NCBI GenBank assembly: GCA_018004935.1
Contig: JAGNBF010000003.1
Location: 91,230 to 154,495 of the forward strand
Origin: Chloroflexota bacterium
Lineage (GTDB): Bacteria; Chloroflexota; Anaerolineae; Promineifilales; Promineifilaceae
Reading direction: 5' to 3'
Length of the DNA stretch: 63,266 bases
Positions 46,686 to 55,521 of this stretch are shown piece after piece. Numbering within the stretch: position 1 is the first letter of the stretch; every line of letters starts with the position of its first letter. The notes beneath the pieces were generated by a model, which was not told where the DNA came from, made no database searches, and saw only the letters and a list, made by a program, of their open reading frames with translations. Both the position numbers and the translations under genes were made by a program.

Positions 46686-46919
46686 AATGGTTGTTGCGAT
46701 GGTATTTTAGAGGTTCCCATTAATTTGCTAAAGTAAGGTATCCGTTGGCGTTTATCCTTGGGAACAAACAGATAGATTTTGGCTCAGTGTTGTACTGTTA
46801 CCTTACCCTAAGTGAGCGTCTAAAAATAACTTGGGTGGCGCGGTCAGGAGACGGGCCACAGCAAAACGGGAAGTTATTCTTGGACAATTACTAAGTTTAG
46901 CAAGACACAATTGCTGATA
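46686..46919. repeat. Gap with repeat B copy
   Basis: No gene is seen. Positions 46820-46895 carry repeat B in inverse sense (GTGGCGCGGTCAGGAGACGG, then GAAGTTATTCTTGGACAATT). It marks the switch from AT-rich genes to the strongly GC-biased next gene. Confidence 0.65.
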
Positions 46920-48074
46920 ATGACACAAGACACCTTTCTCCCCTTTGCCCTCCCCGATATAGACGAAACCGAACTGGCCGAAGTCCGTGAGGCCCTGCTC
47001 TCCGGCTGGGTCACAACTGGCCCTAAGACCAGACAGTTTGAAGCGGAATTCGCGGCCGCAGTCAACGCCAAACACGCCATCGCCGTCAACTCCTGCACCG
47101 CCGCCATGCACCTGGCCCTGGAAGCCATCGGCCTGGAGCGAGGGGATGAAGTCATCACCACCCCCTACACCTTCGCCGCCACCGCCGAGGTCATCCGCTA
47201 CTTCGATGCCCGCCCGGTGCTGGTAGACATCTGCCGCGACGATTTTAACCTCAACCCGGAACTGCTAGAGGCGGCCATTACCCCCCGCACCAAAGCGATC
47301 ATCCCCATCCACATTGCCGGTCTGCCCGCCGACCTGGATGCCATCCAGGCGGTGGCCCAGAAACATGGTCTGGCGGTGATTGAAGATGCGGCCCATGCCT
47401 TCCCCACGATGTACAAAGGGCGGATGATCGGGCAGATCAGCGACTTTACCTGCTTCAGCTTCTATGCCACCAAGACGATCACCACCGGGGAAGGGGGAAT
47501 GATCTGCACCGACAACGACGCCTGGGCGGAGCGTTGCCGGATTATGGCCCTGCATGGTATCAGCAAGGATGCCTGGAAACGGTATACCGCCGAAGGGTCC
47601 TGGTATTATGAGATTATCGCGCCGGGGTATAAGTACAACATGACCGATGTCGCGGCCGCGATGGGGCTGGCCCAACTGCGTAAAGCCCACACCATGTGGC
47701 AACGCCGCCGCGAAATCGCCCAGGTCTACAACCAGGCCTTCGCCAACCACCCCGCCCTACAAATCCCCACCGACCGCCCCGACAGTCAGCACGCCTGGCA
47801 TCTCTACATGCTCCGCTTGCGCCCCGATCAACTCCCCCTGGATCGTGCCCAATTCATTACCAAACTCAAAGAGAAAAATATTGGTACGAGCGTCCATTTT
47901 ATCCCCCTCCATCTCCACCCGTACTACCGGGAAACCTATGGTTATCAACCGGACGATTTTCCTATGGCCTACCAGGAGTACCAAAAAGAAATTTCTCTCC
48001 CCATTTACAGTAAAATGAGCCTGAGCGATGTAGAATACGTCATTGAGAGCGTTCTCTCTCTCGCCGGGCAGTAA
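46920..48074 (+). CDS. DegT/DnrJ/EryC1/StrS aminotransferase
   Basis: 384 residues. LSGWVTTGPKTRQFEAEFAA, AVNSCTAAMHLALEAIG, VITTPYTFAATAEVIRYFDA, VIEDAAHAFPTMYKGRMIG and FSFYATKTITTGEGG with Lys185 identify the family; the sequence is close to UDP-4-amino-4-deoxy-sugar synthases (ArnB/WecE/PglE-like). It is GC-rich with long shadow frames, unlike the AT-rich genes just upstream, and carries two octamers. ATG 46920 is preferred over TTG 46911. Confidence 0.9.
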   Translation: MTQDTFLPFALPDIDETELAEVREALLSGWVTTGPKTRQFEAEFAAAVNAKHAIAVNSCTAAMHLALEAIGLERGDEVITTPYTFAATAEVIRYFDARPVLVDICRDDFNLNPELLEAAITPRTKAIIPIHIAGLPADLDAIQAVAQKHGLAVIEDAAHAFPTMYKGRMIGQISDFTCFSFYATKTITTGEGGMICTDNDAWAERCRIMALHGISKDAWKRYTAEGSWYYEIIAPGYKYNMTDVAAAMGLAQLRKAHTMWQRRREIAQVYNQAFANHPALQIPTDRPDSQHAWHLYMLRLRPDQLPLDRAQFITKLKEKNIGTSVHFIPLHLHPYYRETYGYQPDDFPMAYQEYQKEISLPIYSKMSLSDVEYVIESVLSLAGQ

Positions 48075-48120
48075 TCAAAACCGTAATCTGCCGGTTTGAT
48101 AATGTCTCTTGGCGTAAGAA

Positions 48121-48190
48121 GTAACTTCTCAATATTTCGGGGCTGTGGCCGGTCTCCTGACCGAGCCACCCCCAGTTATTGAGAAGTTAC
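48121..48190. mobile_element. Repeat B element with perfect 14-bp terminal inverted repeats
   Basis: GTAACTTCTCAATA at 48121-48134 is matched exactly by its complement TATTGAGAAGTTAC at 48177-48190. The interior is the imperfect palindrome GTGGCCGGTCTCCTGACCGA-GCCAC. At 70 bp it is the cleanest unit of the family. Half copies are seen near 61031 and 6353. Confidence 0.8.
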
Positions 48191-48292
48191 CGGAAGAAGA
48201 AGAAATGAGGGGAACTCCCTCGGCTCGCGGTCCTCAACACGTTTTAGGTGGTTTGATCTATAGCTTTCAAGATTTTGGGACGTAGTTTGCAT

Positions 48293-48345
48293 TGTAGGCC
48301 GATTTTGTAAATCGCCCAGTGGACGATTTACAAAATCGTTCTACA
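48293..48345. repeat. Palindromic repeat D, copy 2
   Basis: TGTAGGCCGATTTTGTAAAT and the matching arm ending TTCTACA. The arms differ from copy 1 at several positions. The 48075-48478 gap also has a GATTTAC-type fragment at about 48408-48440, and no gene. Confidence 0.75.
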
Positions 48346-48478
48346 GATTTGTAAACCTGAACCAGGCCGATTTTGGCTTTTACGAGACGTAATCCGGAGT
48401 GTTCCTAATCGTAAATCTAAAATCGTCAATCGTAAATGGATCGGATCAACCACAAGCAGTAACGTAATCAGGTCACGG

Positions 48479-49072
48479 ATGTTAACGATGATGCGTCTGG
48501 TAGATATTGTTGCCGGATTGGTCGGTCTGGTGGTTCTTAGCCCGGTGTTATGGGTTTTGACCCTGTGGGTCAAACTGAGTTCGCCGGGGCCGGTGTTTTA
48601 CCGGGCCAAACGGGTGGGACGGGGGGGGCAATCGTTCTATCTGTACAAATTTCGCACGATGGTGGTAGATGCGGATCGGCGGGGGCCAGGCATCACTACG
48701 GCGGGTGATAATCGCATTACCTCAGCCGGGAAATTCCTGCGTCGCACCAAATTGGATGAGTTACCGCAACTGCTCAATGTTCTGAAGGGGGAGATGAGCC
48801 TGGTGGGGCCACGCCCGGAAGACCCCCGTTATGTGGCCTTATATACCCCGGAGCAGAGGCTGGTTTTGCAGGAACGGCCCGGTATTACCAGTGTGGCCTC
48901 TTTGCATTATCGTAATGAGTCAGAATTGCTGTGCGGCCGCGACTGGGAAACGGTGTATACTCAAGAGATTCTGCCGCATAAACTGGCTCTGGAACTCAAT
49001 TATTTGCAACGGCGCACCTTTTGGCGTGATCTGGGTCTGATCTGGCAGACGGTTTTATCTATATGGCGATAG
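48479..49072 (+). CDS. Initiating phosphoglycosyltransferase (PglC/bacterial sugar transferase)
   Basis: 197 residues, the minimal monotopic PGT. One N-terminal re-entrant hydrophobic helix (about 9-30) ends in the conserved [25 protein letters not shown] follows, then [20 protein letters not shown] with the catalytic Asp93-Glu94 dyad, then PRPE. It transfers phospho-sugar from a UDP-sugar to polyprenyl phosphate, starting the chain. One octamer (Cys-Gly-Arg). Confidence 0.93.
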   Translation: MLTMMRLVDIVAGLVGLVVLSPVLWVLTLWVKLSSPGPVFYRAKRVGRGGQSFYLYKFRTMVVDADRRGPGITTAGDNRITSAGKFLRRTKLDELPQLLNVLKGEMSLVGPRPEDPRYVALYTPEQRLVLQERPGITSVASLHYRNESELLCGRDWETVYTQEILPHKLALELNYLQRRTFWRDLGLIWQTVLSIWR

Positions 49073-49141
49073 CTAGAGCTAGAGCTAGAGGGTTTTCCAG
49101 AGTGATTAGCTCTTGCTTTTTTCTATGGCTCTAAACTCCAG
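49073..49141. repeat. Dispersed repeat F, copy 2
   Basis: GCTAGAGCTAGAGGGTTTTC and GGCTCTAAACTCC match, in inverse order, the block at 6433-6503. It shows no coding potential. Confidence 0.6.
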
Positions 49142-49179
49142 CGGTAAACATTCTGTGATGGTTTGTGAGTGGAAGTACC

Positions 49180-51156
49180 ATGGAATACCTCATTTCTGGT
49201 TGGCTTAAGTTACGCAACCGACATCTCCTTTTCCTCGACCTATTTTTCCTCTCCTTCACCCCTGCGATTGCCCTTCTGCTCAGGGTTGATACCCCGTTTA
49301 TCTGGACACACCTTTTTTATAATCTGTTTTTTTATACGCTGATAGCGATGTTTCTACGCGTCTTGATCCATACATTTTTTGGGTTGTATGGACGTTATTG
49401 GCGTTATGCCAGTGCTGAGGATGTCACCCAAATTACCCTGGCTGTAACTGTTTCTTCGATGTTGGTGATTGCCTTCTTTTTTTTGACCAATGTATTGGTG
49501 GGAGGCGAGGAGGCTATTTTGCCCCGCTCGGTTCCGTTTATTGACAGCCTATTGGTGCTGATCGTTGTGGGCGGAACCCGGTTTAGTGTACGGCTGGCGA
49601 ATAACTGGTGGAAACAGGCGCGGCCGCATTCGGCCAGCACTCGGGTTCTTGTTGTTGGGGCTGGAGAGTCGGGCATTATGATTGTGCGCGAGATGCAAAA
49701 TCATGCCGCTATTGCCATGGAACCGGTGGGGTTTGTGGATGACGACCCCGAAAAACGCTCTGTGCGCATTCGTGGCTTACGTGTTTTGGGTAAACGGCAT
49801 GATATCCCTGAACTGGTGCGGGAATATCACATCAACCAGGTTGTTATTGCCATGCCTACCGCCTCTGGTCAGGTTATTCGTGAGATCAAAGGGATGTGCG
49901 AGAAGATGAAGATTAAGACCCGTATCATCCCTGGCATTTATGAATTGCTCGATGGCAAAGTCAGTATCAACCAGATTCGAGACGTAGAAATTGAGGACTT
50001 ACTCCGGCGCGATCCGGTGCAGACTGATTTGCAGGCGGTGCGCACGTTGCTGGTGGGCAAACGGGTCATGATTACCGGTGGCGGTGGATCCATCGGTAGT
50101 GAGTTGTGCCGTCAGGTACTGCGCTGTGAACCGGCACAACTGATCGTACTGGGACATGGCGAAAACTCCGTGTTTGCCGTCCAGCATGAGTTGTTGGCTT
50201 TTGTCCGCCGGGAGAAGTTGAACACCGAAATTGAGTCGGTTATCGCTGATGTCCGTTTTGCCCGGCGTATCAACGAAATTATGCATTGTTTTCAACCGGA
50301 GATTGTGTTCCACGCGGCCGCGCACAAACATGTCCCTCTCATGGAGCTAAACCCGGGTGAAGCCATTACCAATAACGTTCTGGGCACGCAAAACATCTTG
50401 CGGGCCGCCCTCAGTGCGGGTGTCAAACGATTTGTTATGGTCTCTACTGATAAAGCCGTCAACCCAACTAGTATCATGGGAGCCAGCAAACGTGCCGCCG
50501 AACTTCTGGTGCATCAGGCCGCCGCCCAGAGTCGCAAACCGTATGTGGCCGTTCGATTTGGCAATGTGTTAGGCAGTCGCGGCAGTGTTGTTCTCACCTT
50601 CAAACAGCAAATTGCCGCCGGTGGTCCTGTTACCGTCACTGACCCGGAGATGACCCGCTTTTTTATGACTATTCCGGAAGCGGTGCAATTACTATTGCAA
50701 GCGGCAGTTGTGGGCACTGGGGGTGAGGTATTTGTATTGGATATGGGCCAGCCGGTGAAAATTATGGATCTGGCCCGTGATCTGATCGAGCTATCCGGTC
50801 TGCGGCTGGGGCAAGATATTGATATTGCCTTTACCGGAATGCGACCGGGGGAAAAGTTGTATGAAGAGCTATTTGTGCCCGGTGAAAATTATGAACGCAC
50901 CCAGCACCAGAAAATCTTTATTGCCGCCAATGCCAGCCATTTCTTGCCGCATGACCTGGATGAGCAGATTAAAAAGCTGGGGGACGCGGCCGCAAATGAT
51001 GATCCACTCCTCATCAAACATGCCCTGCGTGATCTCATCCCCGAATATCAGGGGATAGATAAACTCTACAAGAAACGACTTCAGGATCCCGCTATCACCG
51101 CACGCCCTCCCTACCCTGAACCACGGTCTCGCATCATCCCCACCCCACAAACGTGA
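49180..51156 (+). CDS. Membrane-bound nucleoside-diphosphate sugar 4,6-dehydratase (WbpM/CapD/PglF-like)
   Basis: 658 residues. There are four N-terminal membrane helices (about 15-135), then a CoA-binding-like Rossmann region (VLVVGAGESGIMIVREMQNH) and the SDR domain from about 290 (VMITGGGGSIGSEL). STDKAVNPTSIMGASKRAAE holds the family's variant catalytic Met/Lys motif in place of Tyr. The C-terminal MRPGEKLYEELFVPGE is also diagnostic. It makes UDP-4-keto-6-deoxy-GlcNAc, the precursor of bacillosamine- and legionaminate-type sugars. GGAAG before ATG 49180 supports that start over GTG 49165. Three octamers. Confidence 0.92.
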   Translation: MEYLISGWLKLRNRHLLFLDLFFLSFTPAIALLLRVDTPFIWTHLFYNLFFYTLIAMFLRVLIHTFFGLYGRYWRYASAEDVTQITLAVTVSSMLVIAFFFLTNVLVGGEEAILPRSVPFIDSLLVLIVVGGTRFSVRLANNWWKQARPHSASTRVLVVGAGESGIMIVREMQNHAAIAMEPVGFVDDDPEKRSVRIRGLRVLGKRHDIPELVREYHINQVVIAMPTASGQVIREIKGMCEKMKIKTRIIPGIYELLDGKVSINQIRDVEIEDLLRRDPVQTDLQAVRTLLVGKRVMITGGGGSIGSELCRQVLRCEPAQLIVLGHGENSVFAVQHELLAFVRREKLNTEIESVIADVRFARRINEIMHCFQPEIVFHAAAHKHVPLMELNPGEAITNNVLGTQNILRAALSAGVKRFVMVSTDKAVNPTSIMGASKRAAELLVHQAAAQSRKPYVAVRFGNVLGSRGSVVLTFKQQIAAGGPVTVTDPEMTRFFMTIPEAVQLLLQAAVVGTGGEVFVLDMGQPVKIMDLARDLIELSGLRLGQDIDIAFTGMRPGEKLYEELFVPGENYERTQHQKIFIAANASHFLPHDLDEQIKKLGDAAANDDPLLIKHALRDLIPEYQGIDKLYKKRLQDPAITARPPYPEPRSRIIPTPQT

Positions 51157-51605
51157 TGAGGACGGAGTGTTGGGGACTGTTTATACCCGACATGGCGACA
51201 AAACGAGGGACGATAGGGCGAAAAAACCTCAGATTATGCCAGTTGTCAGTATACGTGTAAACGTTCAGTCATATAAATTTATCCGTCAGACCCGCCCGGA
51301 CGTAAAACGACCAGGCTATTTTTACAAAGTCCGCTGGCCTGGGGTTTTAGCCCGCAGGGCTTTGTATGTTTAGCCCGGCGGTTTGACCACTAGACGGGAT
51401 AACTGAACGCTTACGTATACTTTAATCGTTCGCAATTAACTCAGCGGTTTGCTGTCGCCGGTCTCCTGACCGAGCCACTCATCTTATTTCCACACAATTA
51501 CTTAGAACTTACGCGTTGGGGCCGGTGTTTTTACCGAAGTCAATGAGCAGGGTCAGGAGACCCTCTGGAGCAATCGCGTAGACCCTATACTCACATCACT
51601 GCCCG
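51157..51605. repeat. Gap with repeats H and B
   Basis: No gene is seen. Positions 51296-51396 (CGTAAAACGACCAGGCTATT, GTTTTAGCCCGCAGGGC, TTTAGCCCGGCGGTT) match 62398-62495 along about 95 bases. Positions 51427-51508 are repeat B, nearly the same as 8139-8221. Confidence 0.75.
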
Positions 51606-52787
51606 ATGCCCTTATCTCTTCCGCCGCTCAATTACGCTCCCTGGCCTGACCGGGCTACGGCGCAACGGTTTGTTGCCGGGCTGGCCGGACCGGTGCCAGT
51701 AGAAGTAGCGGCCGAAGCCGTAATAGAGCATGCGGCCGCGATTACTGATTGGCTCCATCAACATGGTCTGGCCCCTCTAGCTTACCAATGGTGCCGTACC
51801 CGTCCCCCCTGGCAATCCCTCACCCGTCTCCTCACCCCGGCGCATTACGACAACCAAACCGCCACGCTGTTGCGTCACAACTCCCTACACCAGATTCTCA
51901 CCCACCTGTCTGCCCAATCCATCCCCGCCGTTTTGCTCAAAGGGGGAGCGTTAAGCCTGATAGTCTATTCTGACCCGGCTCTGCGGCCCATGGGGGATGT
52001 GGATTTTTGGATTGACCGGGCGCAGTTGCCCCAGGCGTGGCAGGTAGCCGAGGCATCCGGCTATGCGGTGAAGGCGTTATGGCGCGGCCCAGAAAGCCTG
52101 CCCGACAGGTTGACCCAGGTGGATTTTTACACCACGGCCCCAGAATTGTGTCTGGAATGGCATTGGGATTTGGTGTCGCGGCCGCAACTCATCGGCCAAC
52201 TCCCCTTATCTACCTGGCGCACCCGGCTCCGCTCTTTTCCCTGGCAGGGAGCAACCATTTATCTCCTGGACCCGGCGGCCATGTTGCTCCATCTGGCTCT
52301 GCATCAGATGTACCAGCATTGGGGGGATATCCGCCTCATCTGGCTATACGACCTGGATCGGCTTATCCGGGGGACACCAGATTATCATCTGACGGAAGCG
52401 GATTGGGTGCTGGTGCGGGCTGAGGCCCACCAGGCGGGCGTGTTACCGGGGGTGCAAGTGGCTCTGCGTGCGGCCGCGTATTGGTTCAATACCCCTCTTC
52501 CGCCCCCGGCTCAGTCCCTCCTGGCCGAAAAACCGCCTGCTGACCAACAGCATCGCTTCGATACCCTGGTCATCACCGGGGCCAGCTCCGCCGTCAAAAG
52601 CTGGCACGAACTAAGGGAACAACCCGGCTGGTCTGATCGCCTGACAATCATGGCAACCAAACTGTTTCCCCCCCCCGCCTACATGCGCCAACGCTACCAC
52701 ATCCGCCACCACTGGCTGGTTCCTTTTTATTATCCCTGGCGCTGGCTTAAAATGGTACGCATCATTGTTACTGGCAGAAGAGAGTGA
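51606..52787 (+). CDS. Nucleotidyltransferase family protein (NTP_transf_5-like)
   Basis: 393 residues. VLLKGGALSLIVYSDPALRP followed by MGDVDFWIDR is the nucleotidyltransferase core of the uncharacterised PF14907-type family, with the metal-binding DVDFW. LEWHWDLVSRP and LLHLALHQMYQHWGDIRLIW are the usual downstream segments. The function is unknown; members are common in polysaccharide and lasso-peptide-like loci. Three octamers. Confidence 0.82.
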   Translation: MPLSLPPLNYAPWPDRATAQRFVAGLAGPVPVEVAAEAVIEHAAAITDWLHQHGLAPLAYQWCRTRPPWQSLTRLLTPAHYDNQTATLLRHNSLHQILTHLSAQSIPAVLLKGGALSLIVYSDPALRPMGDVDFWIDRAQLPQAWQVAEASGYAVKALWRGPESLPDRLTQVDFYTTAPELCLEWHWDLVSRPQLIGQLPLSTWRTRLRSFPWQGATIYLLDPAAMLLHLALHQMYQHWGDIRLIWLYDLDRLIRGTPDYHLTEADWVLVRAEAHQAGVLPGVQVALRAAAYWFNTPLPPPAQSLLAEKPPADQQHRFDTLVITGASSAVKSWHELREQPGWSDRLTIMATKLFPPPAYMRQRYHIRHHWLVPFYYPWRWLKMVRIIVTGRRE

Positions 52788-52826
52788 GCAGTGAAGAGTG
52801 GGATTACTGAAAGAAGGGGAGTTTTC

Positions 52827-53004
52827 ACCGCAAAGACGCAAAGAACGCAAGGGTGGCTCTTTGGGAATTCAGGGGGTTGACACCAGATGTACGGGCTGGC
52901 CTTGTGCCTGCCCAGTGTGGGGCAACCACAAGGGTTGCCCGTACCCCACGAAATCCTGAAGACTCGACATCTTTTCTTCTTGGCGCTCTTGGCGTCTTAG
53001 CGGT
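52827..53004. mobile_element. Nested repeat: repeat C inside an inverted-repeat pair
   Basis: Outer arms ACCGCAAAGACGCAAAGAAC (52827-52851) and, inverted, CTTGGCGCTCTTGGCGTCTT (52979-53004) are diverged inverted copies. Between them lies a near-perfect repeat C copy (about 52852-52970: GGGGGTTGACACCAGATGTA, GGGGCAACCACAAGGGTTGC). This suggests insertion of one element into another. Confidence 0.65.
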
Positions 53005-53052
53005 TCCTTTCTTCAGTGGACTCAAGAGTGAACAGTGACCAATTCATCCGCC

Positions 53053-54378
53053 ATGTCCCATTCTCGTCCATCGTGGTTGATGCAACTTCTTAACCTGGAA
53101 GGGCCGGTTTATCTGGCTTTATTGCCGTTGGTGATGTTTGCCACGCCAACGCGTGCCCTGGTTTTGTTGCTGGTGCCGATCTTTTGGCTGGTACGTAAAC
53201 TGGCAACAGGGCGCTGGACGCTAACAACGCCGTTGGATGGGCCGGTGCGCTTACTGGCGGTCATGGTGATCGTCAGTCTATGGGTGAGCTTTGATTTTGC
53301 CTTCAGTTTTCCTCGGGTAGTGGCGGTGCTATATGGGTTGGCTCTGGTTTACGCCCTGGCGTGGTTCAGTAGCCGTTCCCGGTGGCATCTGGCGGGCAGT
53401 GTGTTTTTGTTTGGGCTGATGGGGCTGGGAATTGCCACCCTGAGTCTGTTTGGGACGTTGTGGAGCACCAAGTTTGGCTTCCTGGCCCCCATCGTCAAAC
53501 GTCTGCCCCACCTGATTTCTTTGCCCGGAGCCGCTGATGGGTTTCAGGCGAATCAGGTGGCGGGGGTGTTGCTGTGGGTGACGCCGGTAGCGGTGGCTCT
53601 CTGTTACACGGCCATTTTGGGACGAAAAGGAGTGCCGGGTAATTTTTTGCAACGGCATACGCTTCGTCTGGCCCTGTTGGGTATGACCGGGGTGATGGGG
53701 TTGGTCTTGTTGCTGGCACAATCACGGGGGGGATGGATTGGCTTTGCGGCCGCGATCGTTCTTCTTCTCATGTTGGCTTTGCACCGTCGCCCCTGGCTGG
53801 CCTGGGCCGTGCCGCTGGTAACTGTTTTGTTGATCGTCCTGACAATCAATATTGTTGGGTGGGAACGGATTGAAAGCCTGCTTTTTGATTTTCGTAGTGA
53901 GAGCAGTGAGGCGGCCCTGGAATCTCTGGCAATTCGGCAAGAAGTATGGGTGCGGGGATGGTATGCGGTACAGGATTTCCCCCTTACCGGGATGGGGATG
54001 AACACGTTTCGCCGGGTTGTGCCGGTGTTATACCCGTTTTTGGCCCTGTCGGGAGTTGAGGATATTGCCCATGCCCATAACCAGTTTTTGCAAACAGCCC
54101 TGGATGTAGGGATACCCGGGCTGATCGCTTACGTGGGTTTGTGGCTGGCCGCGGCCGCGATGCTGTGGCAATCGTGGCGGCATAGTGAAGATGTATGGAT
54201 CAGGACATTGGTGGCTGGTTTCGCGGCCGCGCTTCTCAGCTACTTCATCTATGGCCTCACCGATACCGTAGCCTTCGGGGCCAAACCCGGTTTCCTCTTC
54301 TGGTACCTCTTTGGCCTCATCGCGGGCATTCATGAATGGGTCGTTAATCGCCAGAGCCGCTTACCGATTGACGCTTGA
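53053..54378 (+). CDS. O-antigen ligase family membrane protein
   Basis: 441 residues, about ten to twelve membrane segments. LLLAQSRGGWIGFAAAIVLL and FPLTGMGMNTFRRVVPVLYP, with AHAHNQFLQTALDVGIPGLI, match the O-antigen ligase/Wzy-C domain. It may ligate the finished glycan to its anchor, with the 39694 protein as polymerase, or the reverse. ATG 53053 is preferred to GTG 53035. Three octamers, two near the 3' end. Confidence 0.85.
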   Translation: MSHSRPSWLMQLLNLEGPVYLALLPLVMFATPTRALVLLLVPIFWLVRKLATGRWTLTTPLDGPVRLLAVMVIVSLWVSFDFAFSFPRVVAVLYGLALVYALAWFSSRSRWHLAGSVFLFGLMGLGIATLSLFGTLWSTKFGFLAPIVKRLPHLISLPGAADGFQANQVAGVLLWVTPVAVALCYTAILGRKGVPGNFLQRHTLRLALLGMTGVMGLVLLLAQSRGGWIGFAAAIVLLLMLALHRRPWLAWAVPLVTVLLIVLTINIVGWERIESLLFDFRSESSEAALESLAIRQEVWVRGWYAVQDFPLTGMGMNTFRRVVPVLYPFLALSGVEDIAHAHNQFLQTALDVGIPGLIAYVGLWLAAAAMLWQSWRHSEDVWIRTLVAGFAAALLSYFIYGLTDTVAFGAKPGFLFWYLFGLIAGIHEWVVNRQSRLPIDA

Positions 54379-54437
54379 TAAAATATCTGGCAGTACAAGC
54401 CACACTCAGCCTCTCTGCCCATCCTCTCCCCTTCCCC

Positions 54438-54923
54438 TCAATTAAGCCGCCCCAATAGCTGATACTTCGCCACCGAGGCAGGACGATAAAATGGGTCAAT
54501 TGCCAGCGCTTGCTCAAAATAGCGCAAAGCCGTGCGATATTGACCCAGGTGTTCATACACTCGCCCCAGGTTCAAATGGGGAAATTGGGGCACCTCATAA
54601 CGGGGGGCTTTGGTCGCCTTGACCAACCAGGGAATAGCCTCCTCCCACTGATTTAACTCAATCAAATACGCGCCGATGTCGTTATACGGATTGCCGAAGG
54701 TGGGATCTAGCTCAATCGCTTTCTGGCAAACAGCAATGGCTTCCGCATAACGTTCCATCATGCTATATGTCCAACCAAGGAAGGTCCAGGCTTCGGCTGT
54801 CGGGAACAGATCCAGAGATCGTTTATAAAGAACGATGGCATCGGCAAATTGGCCCTGCATCTGTAAGCGTTGGGCACGTTCTATCAGGACAATGGCCTGT
54901 TCGCGGGCAATATTTTCGGTCAT
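54438..54923 (-). CDS. TPR repeat protein
   Basis: 161 residues made mostly of tetratricopeptide repeats (AIVLYKRSLDLFPTAEAWTF, AIAVCQKAIELDPTFGNPYN, ALRYFEQALAIDPFYRPASV). It has no signal peptide or membrane segment, so it is probably a cytosolic protein-interaction scaffold. ATG 54923 is preferred to 54947. It is convergent with the O-antigen ligase gene. Confidence 0.82.
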   Translation of the reverse strand: MTENIAREQAIVLIERAQRLQMQGQFADAIVLYKRSLDLFPTAEAWTFLGWTYSMMERYAEAIAVCQKAIELDPTFGNPYNDIGAYLIELNQWEEAIPWLVKATKAPRYEVPQFPHLNLGRVYEHLGQYRTALRYFEQALAIDPFYRPASVAKYQLLGRLN

Positions 54924-54961
54924 CGGTTTATCACAATAGGTGGGCACCTCAAGTCAGGCAT

Positions 54962-55050
54962 TTCTTGGGTTAGCAGGTTGTCGAAACCAACGGCCTTCGA
55001 CAAGCTCAGGTCACGTTTTCCCCGAAATAACAAGTGGTATGAACCTTTGG
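54962..55050. repeat. Gap with FKQ-type inverted segment
   Basis: AGGTTGTCGAAACCAACGGC and CTTCGACAAGCTCAGGTCAC resemble the TCGA-centred hairpin at 6388-6420. No gene is seen. Confidence 0.4.
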
Positions 55051-55072
55051 CAGGCTGAATGGTTATAACCAC

Positions 55073-55480
55073 TCATTCTTCCGGCACGGCGGGTTGGTCT
55101 AAACGAAGAATTTCGCCGTGATAATTGATAATGATGCGGAACCCCATCATCCCCAACATATCCCGTGCCTGTTGAGGAATGCCATGAGTCACGATTTGGT
55201 CCGTATTAACCTCATCAATGGAGGCATCCAAAGCCGCTTTGGTGAATAAATCATCGTGTCCCATAAATTTAAGGGCTTCTGTTATGGCGAGGTCACGGTT
55301 CTCCTGTAATTGCTGTACAAAAACGGCAACGACTTGCCGATCTATCGTTTCGGCATCAATATGTCGGAAAAAACCGTTGTCATCAATCACATATACTGCT
55401 TCCTCACCAATGTAGGTTGTCCGCACCAATTGATCATCCTCATCATATACTAAGCCACTGAAAAGCGCGTGTTTTGCCAT
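55073..55480 (-). CDS. Hypothetical protein
   Basis: 135 residues, family not recognised. It is acidic and soluble-looking. FSGLVYDEDDQLVRTTYIGE and YVIDDNGFFRHIDAETIDRQ suggest a small beta-rich N-terminal part followed by helices. AAAGGA eight bases upstream supports ATG 55480 over 55507. It is upstream of the TrmH-type gene on the opposite side of a short gap; no shared function is evident. Confidence 0.7.
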   Translation of the reverse strand: MAKHALFSGLVYDEDDQLVRTTYIGEEAVYVIDDNGFFRHIDAETIDRQVVAVFVQQLQENRDLAITEALKFMGHDDLFTKAALDASIDEVNTDQIVTHGIPQQARDMLGMMGFRIIINYHGEILRLDQPAVPEE

Positions 55481-55521
55481 GTGATCATCCTTTTCGTGAA
55501 TAATCACATTATAGCAAACTG

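Noticed and set aside
46987-48018. Additional frames overlapping the DegT aminotransferase
   Set aside because: High G+C leaves shadow frames open; their products are Pro/Arg/Ser-rich and the DegT motifs are continuous in the main frame.
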